From Omphalotus guepiniiformis (Eukaryota > Basidiomycota > Agaricomycetes > Agaricales > Omphalotaceae), in the NCBI GenBank assembly GCA_028554645.1, contig JAQOOI010000040.1, positions 118,302 to 182,301 on the forward strand: a stretch of DNA of 64,000 nt. Direction: 5' to 3'. Shown piece after piece: positions 33,661-45,588 of this stretch. Under the pieces are notes generated by a model that was not told the DNA's origin, made no database searches, and saw only the letters and a program-made list of their open reading frames with translations. Numbering within the stretch: position 1 is the first letter of the stretch; each line of letters starts with the position of its first letter. The position numbers and the translations under genes were made by a program.

Positions 33661-35382
33661 ATGCTTACTCGGGCAACTCGTCTTCTTTTGTTAGTCGTGC
33701 TGACTGCTTTCCTCGCTAGTAGGTGCCGTTCAAGGAATATTAAACGTCGTTGAACTCATGCTACTACATATGTATAGAGGCCGATATCGTTTATCCTGGA
33801 TCCCAAGGTTCACCTGCGGCCGACGCGGGAGCACTTGATTTGAATAACACTAACACTGACGCCGAGACTATCGCCTCTACTGCCTTGCAGGTTGACCAGA
33901 AGTCTGGCGCGACGAGTGACGCTCCACCCGGTCTTCCAGCTGCTGACACCACGGTGACTGCCGTTGATGGCACCTTGGTCAACCAGAATATTACCAGTGC
34001 GACGCGTCGTAGTATCTCGACTACTACTCATTTGGGACGTCGGAACAACTCAAACTACGAGCTTGTCTTCTGGGGAACTGGTACAGGCCTCGATGACCGC
34101 GACGCTTCGGTCGATGGGACAGCGTACCTGACCTATACTTTAGTCAACAACGCAACTTACGACATCGACGACTGTCTTGCCTTCTGTGACAGTGTTGAGG
34201 GATGTGGTACGTCCATTTCCTACGTGATTATGATCACCTTCTAACCCACATTGCCAGTTTTCGCCAATCTGTACTATGAATTCAACAACGAGCTTCTGGA
34301 CTTTGTCTTTTCAGAAAAGTCTAATCTGAAGTGTGCTCTATACGGTGACGTGCATAGTGCAGAGGAGAAGACCAATTTTGGCGGACAACAGCTCGAGTCG
34401 CCTCCTGCCGGTCTTGATTATATTCAGCAAAGCAGTGGATGGGCCGCGAAGAGTCTCGTCGATCCTGCTACTCCCCCTGGTTATGAACCAGTCTTCGGCC
34501 CTCTCGATGGTGCAAATAATGCCCCTGGTGTGAGTAGTACTGTCCATGTATAGTTAGTACCATGCTAACTGGTCTTTCTAACCAGTACATGGGCTTCGCC
34601 TTCATCGATCAATATGATGTCCAAGCCTGTGCAGATCTCTGCAACACTCGCGGCGCTGACTCCGCTGGAGGAGGTTGTCAATTCTTCAATATTTGGCGTG
34701 CCCTCGTCAATGGAATTCCGACCACATACACCTGCGCTATGGTAAGCACGTCACTTGAGTTCGTTTGAGCTTACCTTCTCTGATCCCTTGTATGCAATGA
34801 TAGTACTTCATCCCTACCGACGCATCCACCGCTGTCAATTACGGCCAAGGCGACCTCAAAGTAACCGAATCCCGTGGGTATCGCCGCAAGAGCTTCGTTG
34901 CCGATGGCGGATTCGAGGGTTACACTTGCGACACCAATGTTACTGTACCCTTCTGTTTCACCACTGGATACAGTGCTTGGCAGGGCACAACTCCCATTGG
35001 TGGTCATGTCGACGCCTCCATAATCCACTATACACCCTATGCTCACAGCGGAAGCTCTGTTGGTTTGCTGGGCTCTGCGTTTGGTGAAGACGATTTCGCT
35101 GGTACCCTTGCTCCGACACAACCGCTAGCCACTGAAAAGGGAGCGACATATTCCATCCAATTCTTCCTCTCCAGTACATTCACTGGCCAAGAAGGCGAGG
35201 CGAACGCATATGTAATGGTCTACTGGAACGGTATTACCATTGCCACCATCACACCTGGTTTCAGCCCGTGGACTTTCTATCAGTACCAAGTTGTAGCCAA
35301 GGGCAACGATGTGCTCGAGTTCCATGGTGGCAATGCCCCAGCCTTGAGCTTCATCGACGATGTTTACGTTTTCCTTGTCTAA
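33661..35382 (+). CDS. secreted PAN/apple-like protein with C-terminal beta-sandwich
   Basis: Five exons (33661-33718, 33778-34206, 34258-34529, 34586-34741, 34804-35382) sum to 1494 nt, 497 residues, all with GT-AG introns. Residues 1-19 (MLTRATRLLLLVVLTAFLA) look like a signal peptide. Two Cys-rich stretches (DDCLAFCDSVEGC and VQACADLCNTRG) resemble PAN/apple folds. The C-terminal region from about 330 (VADGGFEGYTCDTN to FHGGNAPALSFIDDVYVFLV) looks like a carbohydrate-binding beta-sandwich. Related basidiomycete proteins are, as I recall, often named fruit-body-specific proteins. It is likely a cell-wall or extracellular protein; its ligand is unknown. Confidence 0.8.
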
Positions 35383-35704
35383 GTCGCGGAGGATGCCGCT
35401 GATGGTCCATGTCATCTTTCTACCCTAAATTTCATGCTCAACTTGCTTTTGATCTACAATCACTGTCAAACTAGTATACTACAGTTTTACTTCAATCAAA
35501 CCTTAGATGTAGTACGAGTTAGGTTATGTTCTCTTTGAGATGTAAGATACACATCGCATTACAAGCGACACATGGGAAAGAAATCGAAAGTATGACAGAA
35601 AGACTACTGTAAAAAAATTTACTTCATCCAAGCAATAACGTTAAGTCCATTCCGAGATCATGAGCATAAGATCCATCGCAGTACCTCAAACATCAACTGA
35701 TATT
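35383..35704. other. intergenic, 3' ends of convergent genes
   Basis: AT-rich spacer holding the 3' untranslated parts of two genes that converge here. No further gene is seen. Confidence 0.5.
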
Positions 35705-36889
35705 TTATCGATACCCTGTATATCCGTCATATCCAGGCGGGCCACTAGCACTATATTGTCCTTGCTGACTCTGCGGCTGCTGTCCGCCCACCAAGGAAGC
35801 TCTCACGGCCGCATATGGATCGGCATATTGCATCGTCCTACTCACTTTCGGACCGAGATCTGGCTCAGGTATGGTAGGCGGACCCGTTATTGGGCGTGCC
35901 GGCGACGTAGCAGCAGCACCAAACCCAGATGGTGCAGGGTCATTGAACGCGCCGTACGCATCAATACTTGGCCTCGAGGCGGGTGGCGGGGTGTATGCTG
36001 ATGAAGGTGTGTATGCAGAAGAGCCGTAGGGTGCAGAAGAGGCGCCAGAGTATCGATTTGAGTCGGAGAAAGGGTTGGCGCCGCCTGCAGGGACTGGCGG
36101 AATGCCTGGTGCATTGACAGGAGAAACGTGGTGATAGTCATCGTCTTCGTCATCTCCACCCTCTGTATGGTGATACTCTTCGTCGACGGGATGCTGAAAG
36201 GGAGGATCACGAGGACCTAGAAGTTTGCCTTGTCGCCAATTTATGATGAGAAGGATGACCGATGCAAGCCAAAAGACTGGAATAGAGATCAACAAGTAAT
36301 TCGGATCAACAATGGCCAGACTTACTAAATGCCAGCCAAAGGAAAATCGCCGCCGCCTTCTTTGTGTTACACCATCCTGGGAGACCATTCTTAAAGTCGT
36401 CCCCTTTGTCGGCATTGGGATCATTGTCGGCATTCTTACATCCTGCCTCTGTCCATGCGGATATAGTCACGATGAACCTACAAGCGAAGGAATCAACCTG
36501 TGGCCGTACGTTATGCGCAGCAGCAAAACTCACGCAATCAACAAGCTGGCAGTTGTGCCAGTCCCGGTGAGTATGAACCCTACTCGGACCTCCTTTAATG
36601 CGCGGGCGAGTCGTACGAACTTGTCGTATTTTTCGTAAAGTACTGGTACGGTGAGCATGAAAGTGGATAGTAAAATGCCCATGATAGTGATGAAGAGGGT
36701 GAAACCGCTTAGTCCAGCTAAAAACAAGAGTGTAAACCAAAGAGTGTAGTAAAAGGACATGCTCTACGTACATGGACCAACATCCCACTTGGCTTGAAAC
36801 GCGGCCACACTAGCAAAGCAGGCCATAGCGAGAAAATTGAAGAATATCTGCGACGCATGGAATACGATCGCTGGTTTTGAGATGATCAT
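35705..36889 (-). CDS. MARVEL-domain four-segment membrane protein
   Basis: Exons 36889-36772, 36717-36534, 36477-36326 and 36276-35705 sum to 1026 nt, 341 residues. Four hydrophobic segments lie near residues 6-30, 43-66, 85-110 and 150-165 (for example ITIMGILLSTFMLTVPVLY and WLASVILLIINW). The region KEVRVGFILTGTGTT and a Cys-containing loop (WTEAGCKNAD) are typical of fungal MARVEL (membrane-associating) proteins. The C-terminal 170 residues are Pro/Ser/Gly/Tyr-rich and cytosolic by prediction. Such proteins organise plasma-membrane or vesicle membranes. The start MIISKPAIVF gives a complete frame; an upstream exon, such as the small frame at 37269-37424, cannot be excluded. Confidence 0.8.
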
Positions 36890-37268
36890 CTACCGAAAGC
36901 GACGGGCGATGAGTACATGAGTGAACTGTCGAGGGGTTGAAAGAAAGAAGATTGGGTAAGAGAAAAGGACCCAACACGGACCCAAAGCCACAACACCCAG
37001 GCGACTGGCACGAATAGCAGAAAGATGAGCGTATTCGGATTGTCTGCCATGCACGCTCATCTAAACCGCCCGCTTGCACTCAGGAAAAAAGCAGACGGCA
37101 AGGTGTACGGCGAAGTGGAGTAGTAGAAGAACACGAACATGGTTATGTAATCGCGGGGAAGTCAGGAAGATGACCGTGGAGAATACATGTCAAGTGGGCC
37201 ATGGTTATTGGATAGAATGAATAGTAAATGGGAAGAAAGACAATGCGCATAGCATGTGTCTGAGGGAA
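36890..37268. other. upstream region of the MARVEL gene
   Basis: Probable promoter, leader or first intron. One short frame on the minus strand begins MSVHGRQSEYAHLS just before the MARVEL start, but I could not join it in frame. Confidence 0.35.
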
Positions 37269-37424
37269 CTACAAGAAAAGACCTACATCATCCTCAAAAC
37301 CAATAGCACCAGCACTACTAATTCCCCCTGCTCCTGCAAATGGTGTCGACGGCGAGGCATGTTTCGATGATTTTGCAGGAATTATCTTGAGTGTTGTCTC
37401 TTTCAAGCGGTCTAGGAAGTCCAT
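37269..37424 (-). CDS. small open frame, possible separate gene or upstream exon
   Basis: Begins MDFLDRLKETTLKIIPAKSS and runs 51 codons through a Gly/Ala-rich stretch (FAGAGGISSAGAIGFEDD) to TAG at 37269. A GTAGGT splice-donor-like sequence follows FEDD. It may be exon 1 of the MARVEL gene or a small unrelated gene. Composition is protein-like but evidence is thin. Confidence 0.3.
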   Translation of the reverse strand: MDFLDRLKETTLKIIPAKSSKHASPSTPFAGAGGISSAGAIGFEDDVGLFL

Positions 37425-38116
37425 GAGCGACGTTAGATATCGATTGTAACGGCAAGATAGATTCGAGTAGAATGGAGGACGGCGGAGACAAGAGAATCGA
37501 AATAGAGTAGTCGCTGGGGAATAGTGTTGTCAAGAAAAGTATTGGAGATGAATGAGGTTTGTTTAAATAAATGGAAGGAGGAGGAGTAAGTAGGAGAGGA
37601 ATGAAGTAATGCGCGGTGCCAAGTAACTAACGCTGCACAGCCATCGCTTTATATTTTTATCCGTTTGCCATTAGATTCCACCTCACCTCGTCAAGCAATT
37701 TACTAAAGTTGTAATATCTTTTACCGAAACACAGTGTTTAAACAGCTTTCGCCTTCGGATGGCTTATCACTTGTAGTGCCAACCGCAGCAGGCACTGAGT
37801 AAATTTGCCCTTCTCCGATTTCGTCAAAACGTCACCAACAGACGCGCAGACATTGCAACCGAAAGGGCCTTTCAGTAGCAACTCATTGAGCCCAAAATTA
37901 TAGGAAGTCCAAATGATTTTATCGACTGATAACCCAATAAATATTAATCGCATTAGAAACATGGTTTGGGTACGTAGGCGTGAAGGGTATGCTGCCTGAA
38001 ATGAATACTGGTACGCTGAAAGGATTGTCCGTCTTGCAGACGAATTGGTGAGTGAAAAGAGATTTTGTAGTGGCTTTTTAATACGTATAGCACGACAGTC
38101 CAAGTCATTGTTGCAC
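37425..38116. other. intergenic, no gene seen
   Basis: Contains the 3' flank of the SH3-protein gene (stop at 38117) and the upstream flank of the small frame. Chance frames such as 37738-38157 overlap the SH3 gene's last exon and have no family resemblance. Confidence 0.45.
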
Positions 38117-39031
38117 TCAGAAAATGGCGCGTACAAGACCACCTCCAATAGCAGCACCTGTAAAGAAAACTCATCAATTGACTGACCACATCATGATTTA
38201 CACGCCAATTGAACTTACCGGCACCTATTAAACAGAAAGGGATCAGAAAGGGATCAGAAACTCTGTCAAACGGAAAAACAAGATTGACCCACCAAACCCA
38301 ACACCTCCCGCTGCGGAATGGGCCATCGTATTTCCGTATTTTCCAAACTTGCTCTTCTTCTGTTCTTGTCCAGCATCCTGCTGCAACCCCACATTGTTTG
38401 TCCCCACTCCAGGGGGCGGAGGTGCGTTGACGCTCTGATGCGCTGCGCCAAAGGGTTTATACACAGGTTTCTCCTTTGCGCCATTGAATGCGGGAGGAAG
38501 TGTGCGACCACCCACCGCAGTAGCAGGAGCCGGGGATGGAGCTACAGCAGCAGCAGCAGTAGGGGGTAGCTTCTCGACATAAGAAGATGGGAACAGAGCT
38601 TGACGGCCATTGACTTTGCCCGTCCACCAATCAGCGTTGGTTTCCTCGACGATTTCAATGACGTCTCCAGCGGAAAATGACAGATCGTCAGCATCCTGTT
38701 GATAAACAGAATTAAGTGTACAGATATTGAAGAGGGGTTTATTGACATCTCTTACAGCACCGTTCTCATTGTACGCCCATAACGCCTTTGCCATCACTGG
38801 CTGAGGACCTGCTGATACCGAGGGCATCCTCCTTGCAAATGGCGGTGCCGAGGGTGTAGGCATAGCACGTACAGGTCCTGCGTTTACGCTGACATTGTTC
38901 AACTTGCTCAGGAAAGCCGATGCGTCAGATCTGGGCATGTAGTTTTGAGAGACAAGAAATTCGACATTCTGTTCGATTTGAGAAACAACGTGAGCAAGAA
39001 GAGCGTCAGCCTGAGTACCGGAGGCAGTCAT
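38117..39031 (-). CDS. SH3-domain protein, Lsb1/Pin3-like
   Basis: Exons 39031-38756, 38695-38293, 38224-38219 and 38157-38117 sum to 726 nt, 241 residues. The N-terminus (LLAHVVSQIEQNVEFLVSQN) is helical like Lsb1/Pin3. An SH3 domain spans about residues 81-140 (AKALWAYNENGA, then DADDLSFSAGDVIEIVEE, DWWTGKVNGRQALFPSSYVE with the conserved ALYDF-like start, WW and SSYVE end). A Pro/Ala-rich linker leads to a conserved tail KYGNTMAHSAAGGVGFGAG and AAIGGGLVRAIF. In yeast such proteins bind Las17/WASP and act in actin patches. The tail is only complete if a 6-nt microexon is used. Confidence 0.85.
38219..38224 (-). other. 6-nt microexon of the SH3 gene
   Basis: GTGCCG on the minus strand, flanked by TAATAG upstream and GTAAGT downstream. 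It joins TTTG of exon 2 and GTGCTGCTATTGG of exon 4 to give FGAGAAIGGG in frame. Without it the frame is kept (6 nt) but two residues of the Gly/Ala tail are lost. Confidence 0.65.
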
Positions 39032-39148
39032 GATGAAAGAAAGTGGTCAAAGATGAATATCACACAGGTCCTACATTGGACCAAGCCAGGTACAATTGAC
39101 TGAGCCGCAAGGCTGTGGGCAATGTTCGAACACGTGACCTGAGCAGCC
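39032..39148. promoter_or_regulatory. shared divergent promoter, SH3 gene and pICln
   Basis: 117 bp separate the start codons of two divergently transcribed genes. No TATA box is evident. The stretch must hold both core promoters. Confidence 0.45.
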
Positions 39149-40065
39149 ATGGCTGCTACCCTCATCCCCTCCGTCCCCGTCTTCGTCTCTCCAGAAGAAC
39201 ACAGGACACTCGTGGCATCTACCCCCAGCTCCTTTAACGATATCCCACCAGTATTGCGCCACAAGGAAGACTTTGTATCAGTTTCTCTCGACCCACCTCT
39301 CGATGGATTCGTTGAAGACGATGGCAAGGAAGGCACCCTATATGTCATTGATAGGTACGCCATCTAGCTTAGTTTTAGCTACGCTCGCATTTCTCAACGG
39401 AATCATTGTTTCAGCTTTTTAATATTCATGTCAACCACTGGTAAAGGTTTTCAAATCGAATATCCATCGATCACATTACATGCTGTCTCGCGAGGGAATA
39501 CCAGCCCATCTATATATTGTCAACTTGACGAAAGTGCAATATCGACTGTGCAGTCGAACCAAAACGCTGATAATCACATATCCATGAATGGCAACCTCAC
39601 AGAGGAAGGAGGAGATGAGGATGAGCAACACGAAGTTGATTTGGATATGCGCGAATTGAACATCATACCACGAAATGCAGAATCACGTCCGTTCACTCTC
39701 CATTATTTCTCTCTTTCACTTCGCGCTTATGTGCTATCATCCAGTGGAACCGATATTTGAAGCCCTCTCCTTTTGCGCGTCCCTTCATCCAGATCCTCCA
39801 ACCTCCGATGATGAGGACGATTTAGAAGCAGCATTCGCGGACGCCCCAGACGGTACTTTTGAAGTTTTCACAGGATCGGAGGAGCAAGAGCTAAGTGAAG
39901 TCGGGAGGGTGCGCAGTGATTTTGTCAACGATAATCGTTACGCGCCATACTAGCCTGATCTCATTACAGGCAGCACTCGCACACCTTGAGAGTATCATTC
40001 ATGATCCCTTCGAGAAGCGCGATGAGGAAAAGGAAACTCTGGAAGTCGAGGCTAAAAACCCATGA
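39149..40065 (+). CDS. pICln / methylosome subunit (Voldacs family)
   Basis: Exons 39149-39354, 39415-39686, 39745-39908 and 39970-40065 sum to 738 nt, 245 residues, with GT-AG introns. Text such as GTLYVIDR, FLIFMSTTGKGFQIEYPSI, TLHAVSR, PSIYCQLDE and a PH-like layout followed by acidic stretches (SDDEDDLEAAF) and ELSEVGR-AALAHLESI fits pICln. pICln holds Sm proteins for arginine methylation by PRMT5 and their assembly into spliceosomal snRNPs in the cytosol. Confidence 0.85.
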
Positions 40066-40266
40066 CAGGTGGTGGTATATGCCAACAAGGCGAAGTCTCG
40101 GGGCCTATGTAGGAAATTTACCAGTCTGCGAATGCTCTACAGTGTTTGATATATAAAAGTACATGTAGTCATTACATAAATGCGTGATACTCTGAAGGTA
40201 CATTCGATAATCAAGGCACATAACCCACTGTAATGCCTACATACTTCTCTTTGTCGTTTCCGAGCT

Positions 40267-43200
40267 TTAGATTTTTCCAAACAAACCACCCGGTTGTCCC
40301 TGCCCAAGTGAACCCAATCCGAATCCTAATCCTGTTGCTTTCGCCAGCGGAGTGGCAGGTGCCGACAGTGACGGTGATGAACTTGGTTTCGCCAGGATTT
40401 TATCTGAACTAGGCAGTACGGGTGACGCTTTTTGAAACGTTGGCAGTGGTCCCCAGTCAAACGAAGTCGCCGGCGGAGATTCCGACTGCCCTTCAGAGCA
40501 ACAGACCCATGCTGCTTTTCTGCGTCGCACCTCGTCGACCAGTAGGAACTGGGGTTACTGGTTGGAATTTATCTTCAGGGAAAGAAAGCGTGTCCCAGTT
40601 CGTGGGAATGGCTAATTGACCAAAGAGAGGACCTTGCATGATGGGCGTGTTGAATTGCAGCCCCTGGGAAGCTGGTGTCGCGGCAGATAAACTGTTAGGC
40701 ATTCATCCTCCCAGGCGTGCTGAAAGCTACAGTAACTCTTCCCCCACCCCCACCCCCCTCAGTAGCTTCTCTGGCCTTCGTATTCAGTAGCGCTAACCTT
40801 CGACAACGTTGTTTTCAGTTTGTAGGCAGGTGGGCAGAACGTTCAGCTTTTAGAGCCGCTGCGGTGGTTACTGCAACGTCAAGTGTAATAATAGAAGGAC
40901 ATGCCCGAGGAGCGACAGGAGGGAGACGTGAGTCTCGCTCCCAAAGAGGCCGCAGACGAGGCAGATGCCGTATTCAGAGTCAGGGACGGAAATCCGCGAT
41001 GTGAGTGCTTTAAGTTCGTCTGTTTGCTGCTGGAACGCGATGTCGATGTTCCGGTATGTTCGGTTGACGAGAGAAGGCGCCCTGTGATGCATCGATTGAG
41101 CACATTATTAGACATGACGGCTCTGACCATAAGACAGGTCGCCCTGTATTGAGCTCACTGAGCTTTCTCTTATGGGCGCGCAATTGATCTTCCAATTGCT
41201 CTACGCGTGTTTGCAAGGTCTAGCACTGGTTCAGCCGACCGCAATTCAGAAGTACGTTGCACTTACCCGGATGTTTCTTCTAGATTATCCAAGTGTTCAG
41301 GACCAAGAGTCCTCGATTTCAGCATCTTCGAAACTTCATTGTCGCTCTTGGCCTTGTTGAATCGAGCTATTTCTTCCCTTCTCGCGCCAGCTAAGGATGA
41401 AAGCCAGCTCGGCAAAGAAAACAGCCAGAATTCATGGTATGAACCTTTAACCATGTCCTTGTTGACGATGCTGAGAGCCTCTTTCTGCTTTTCTGTGACT
41501 ATTTTAGATCCTTGATGTCTGATTCGAATTCCTTCAACACGACTCCGAACTGGACAGCATCGCACAGCGACCACTTCTTATCGTCACCGAGGTCTTTCCT
41601 TCGTGAACCGCCAGCAGACCTTGATAAAGCCTCGCGTTTCTTAGCTGTCAAACTTGACGCAGCTGAAAGATCAAAGGTAGAAGAATGATCAGTAGGGTAT
41701 CGCGAAAGGTATTGACACGTAGTTTACATCGTCTAATTCCTTCATGATTTGGGCAAACAAAATCGCGCATTCTTTCCTCATACCATCCTCCAGGGACAAA
41801 GAGTTTCTACAGGAGCCTTCAAAGGAGTAGCGACAGACCAGTAGAAGGTGCAACCACATTGCCAGATACACCAGCAGGTGCTGAAGAGCTTAGCTTGGAG
41901 AACCCAGAGGCGGTGTTTGACCAGATTTTCGCCCAAGGTAGAAGCGAAAGAACTTGGCTTCGGACTTGGATCTCCACTCGCAGAGCCAAAAACGCCAAGA
42001 GGTTTGCCACCAAAAAACCCACCAGCTGATGAAGGGGGTGATGGCGTAGCAACAATGTTGCTGGGCTTGACGCGATCATTTTTACCATTTGAGCCGATGG
42101 GTGGAGATGGGGAAGTGGTACCAAAGGCCTTACCAAACAGACTTGGTGTGCCTGGCGGGGCAGGAGGTGTGAACCCTCCTGCTACACGGGTACCAAAGAG
42201 TGGCGTTCCCGGTCCTACAAGTGAATTAGACTGTTTGGTTGAGGTCATTGGCGCAGCTGGAGCCGATGCAGGAGAAGCTGTTGCAGTTCCTCCGAAGATG
42301 CTTGACAGTGGGGGAGTTTTTGGCCTTTTGGTTAGGGACGGCTTAACCTCCTCTTCTACTGGCTTGACCAGCGACGGTAATACACCAAAAGGCTTCGGTG
42401 AGGCAGGACGAGGTTTGTTGGTGACAACTGACTTATTCTCAATATCCTCTTCGTCGTCATCTGAAAGAGGCACGTTAGCCAGTGGCGAGCTACGCGTCGG
42501 TCGAGTGTTAGGCCGACCAAGACCGACTGGTAACGCAGGAGGTACCACAGGCGTAGGTGAGGCGGTTGTGGTGATTGTACCAATGGGCTGATCTTGTTTA
42601 CTAGAAACTGACGTAATGGCACTTGGTACAGGGAGCTCCGTATCAGCCGATTTGCTACTCGAAGGTGATACAAACACCTGGTTCCTTTCTACGGTATCCT
42701 TTCCTTTGTCACCTTCACCTTCCTTCAGAAGTTCCCCGAAAGATTTTTTTGGCCCTGGGAGCACTCCAAAGGCGGACGTTGAGCCACTAAACGCACTGAA
42801 AGCAGGAGAAGCTGGTGTCTTCGTAGGCGTTGTAGTCGGTGTAACCGAGTCCGATGAAATCTTAGCAAGACCAAATCCAAATCCAAGTTTGGAGGGAGAC
42901 CCAAAAGTAGGTGTCGCCGAAACAGAGAGTGTGGTTGGCTGATCTGTGTAGACGTTTAGGGGCCGGGCTCAGATTACTAAACACGGAGACTGTAAGGCTT
43001 GTCTTTATTGGCCTTGAAGAAAGGCGAAGAAGTGGGTAGTGCGCTACCAAAGGCCCCGAAGCCGGTCGAAGGCTTAAACACGGAGCCTGATGGTGGTGTA
43101 TAACCAAAAACTCCTGGCGCGGGTGTTGCAGGTGGAGACACGGAATGTTTAGCTGGACTCGGACTTGAACGACTTGGCGTAGCTGTAGGGCTTCCTGACG

Positions 43201-45380
43201 CCGCGGAAGCAGGCGACGACCTGCCTGATTGTGTAGGAGACTGTGTAGGAGAGTCCAGCGAGGTACTGGAGTTGTCCGTAGCGAAGACCGGCCTTTGGAA
43301 CGCAGAGTCAGTACTGGAAACGGAGCCACCGCCTAACGCAGAAGGCGCTGTCGGATTTCCGAAATTTGAGAGCCCACCCTGGGAGAATGCAGTGAAACCT
43401 CCGCTAGCCGGACTACCTGAGGGCTGAGGTGCTTTGGTACTGAAACCTGATTTTCCAAAGGCAGGTTGTCCGAATGCTGATTTTCCGAATGCTGGCTGGC
43501 CGAAAGAGGGTTCGCTCATGTCGGATTGCCCGAATATAGACTTGGGCTGCTCGTTGTCAACATTTCCAAAGGCTGATGGTTGGTTGGGCTTAGCACTGAA
43601 AGCGCCGCCACTAAATGCTGAGGCGGAGGTACTACTAGTGCCTCCAAATACACTCCCACTGCCGAATGCACTGGTGCTAGAGTTGTTACCAAATGCTCCG
43701 AATCCCGTCGCAGGCTTGATCACACTTCCGCCTTCCGATCCCGACCCAGAAGTAGGAAGCTGAGAGGGGGACGATTGATTTTCTGGGTGATCAGGGGGTA
43801 GCGGTAATGGAGTTGGGGTGGCAAAAATCCCACCCCCCGCCAAAAGTAGAAGATGTTTGCCTAGAGCTCGATTCAGAACTTCCACCAAGAGATAGACCTC
43901 CGAACGCAGGTGTAGAATTTGACATGGACTCGTCCCGCGTTATTTGAGGAGAGGTAGTACCAGCTGAATCGAAGGGGGAAAGACTGGCGGCAGGTGCTGC
44001 AGAGCCGAAGCCGCCCGTCCCAAACGGGCTATGGGAAGTCGAAGCAAACGCAGTAAAACCACCTGAAGAGGATGAAGATGCAAATCCTGTCTGAGGAGCA
44101 GAAGATGGTCCAAAAGCAGTCTGACCAAAAGACGGCTGCCCAAAAGTTGACGTAGTGGCTGGATTCGAGAGTGACTGGCTTCTCGAATCCAGCCTGGCCA
44201 AAAGTATTTGAGGGTTAATGCTACCAAAAACAGATGCAGCCTGCCCAAACACTGAAGGTGAGCTTGTTGCAGCTGGGCCACTGATGACAGAGGTTTGTGG
44301 CTCTCAAGACTGGCTAAATGCCGACGTTGAAGTCGAACTATCAGCTACAGTCGTGTATGCAGGGGTGTTCGTGGTAACAACTAATCCCACATAGTGCTTC
44401 CTTTCCGGGTGATCAACATACCAGCCTTGTATTGTTCCATCATTGAGGTAGGCGTATACGATAGGATAACCTCCCTCCGTTTCATCGATGTCGGTCAAGT
44501 CAAGCTCCAGGGACAACAAGAAGGTATCTTCTGACTCCTTATCCAAGGGTATAGAAAGTGGGTTTTCTTGAGATTGCTGATACCGCTGGTTCCCCATAAT
44601 TTCAAGGTCCGTGCAAGAGAAATCGCCGACGATGACGAGAAGTCTGTTGTCGTCAGCATCGTCGTCCCATCTGGGAAGAATAGCGACATATGAACTCTGC
44701 CTTGTCCTGTCTGGGGCTTGGAACGAATGCTCAAGTCGGGTCCAACTGACTGGAGAGGTTCGTAAGTCTGAATGTACTATATGATGCACAGGGTCGGAGT
44801 TGCCGGGAGTGGTAGAAACATAGCTCGTGCGGAAGGTGTGACCTGGGGATAGCCAGTTAAGGGATACCAACTTGCCGTCTGCTGAAGGAGGTATGTGCCT
44901 CTGGGGAGAAGCCTCTGTTGCTCAAAGTGAATGTCATAATGTCCCCAAACTGAAGTCCAATCGCTAGTTGCTTTCCTTTGGGAGACCATGCAACTACAGA
45001 TAATCATGAGTTACTGTTTCAATCTGAACGACTTTAGCGACACACCTGTTACGGGTGCAGAGTTCGCATCTCCTGCAGCCCAGCCACCTTGCACCTCCAA
45101 GTTCCTGTTCAGTAGATGCACAGTACTATCTGCACTAAAATAGCAGCAAACCATCCTCTACTATTTGAGACTGCAAGATTTCGGTACACGAAAGTACCAT
45201 TGTTACATTTTTGAGACTCGCATTGATACCCTCAGCAAGACATTCCTTCGATGTCGGTTCAACGTTGATTTGCGACTGAGCTGGTCGAACCAGGCGCGTG
45301 AAGTCGCTCATTGTTGTAAAATGCCTTCGACTTTTTGCCGATGCGCGTGACCGCTCGGTGCCGGCCAAAGCTGCCGCCAT
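40267..45380 (-). CDS. FG nucleoporin, Nup159/Nup214-like
   Basis: A many-exon gene. The N-terminal readable part (STVHLLNRNLEVQGGWAAGD, WSPKGKQLAIGLQFGDIMTF, LSPGHTFRTSYVS, YQQSQENPLSIPLDKESED, LNDGTIQGWYVDH) fits the later blades of the Nup159 beta-propeller. A long FG region follows (for example FGQPSFGQTAFG, FGAFGNN, FGKSAFGQPAFGKSGF), then charged Ser/Pro linkers with KSFGELLKEGEGD, and coiled-coil pieces near 41574-41010 (QTRVEQLEDQLRAHKRKLSE). It ends in GLGFGLGSLGQGQPGGLFGK with the stop at 40267. This cytoplasmic-side nucleoporin helps mRNA export by recruiting Dbp5. The first ~150 residues of the usual propeller are not found. Exon borders are only partly resolved. Confidence 0.75.
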
Positions 45381-45588
45381 GATGTCGAAGTGAACGCTGA
45401 CAAATATCATGAGTTCTTCAACTAAGGGATACTATAATCAAAGTACATAATGCTATACATACACATAGATAGTGTTGATAATTGTTCAGTTGAAATACTT
45501 TACGAAAACAATATATGTGCCAGAGCGGATGCAAATGGTATCAAAAGAGGGAAAATAAATTTAGACAAGAGAATAATTCCATCTTGGA

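Noticed and set aside
37738..38157. 139-codon minus-strand frame.
   Set aside because: It overlaps the last exon of the SH3-protein gene in another frame and has no family resemblance.
41848..42591. 247-codon plus-strand frame inside the nucleoporin gene.
   Set aside because: Antisense shadow of the Ser/Pro/Gly-rich FG region, whose codon bias keeps the opposite frame open.
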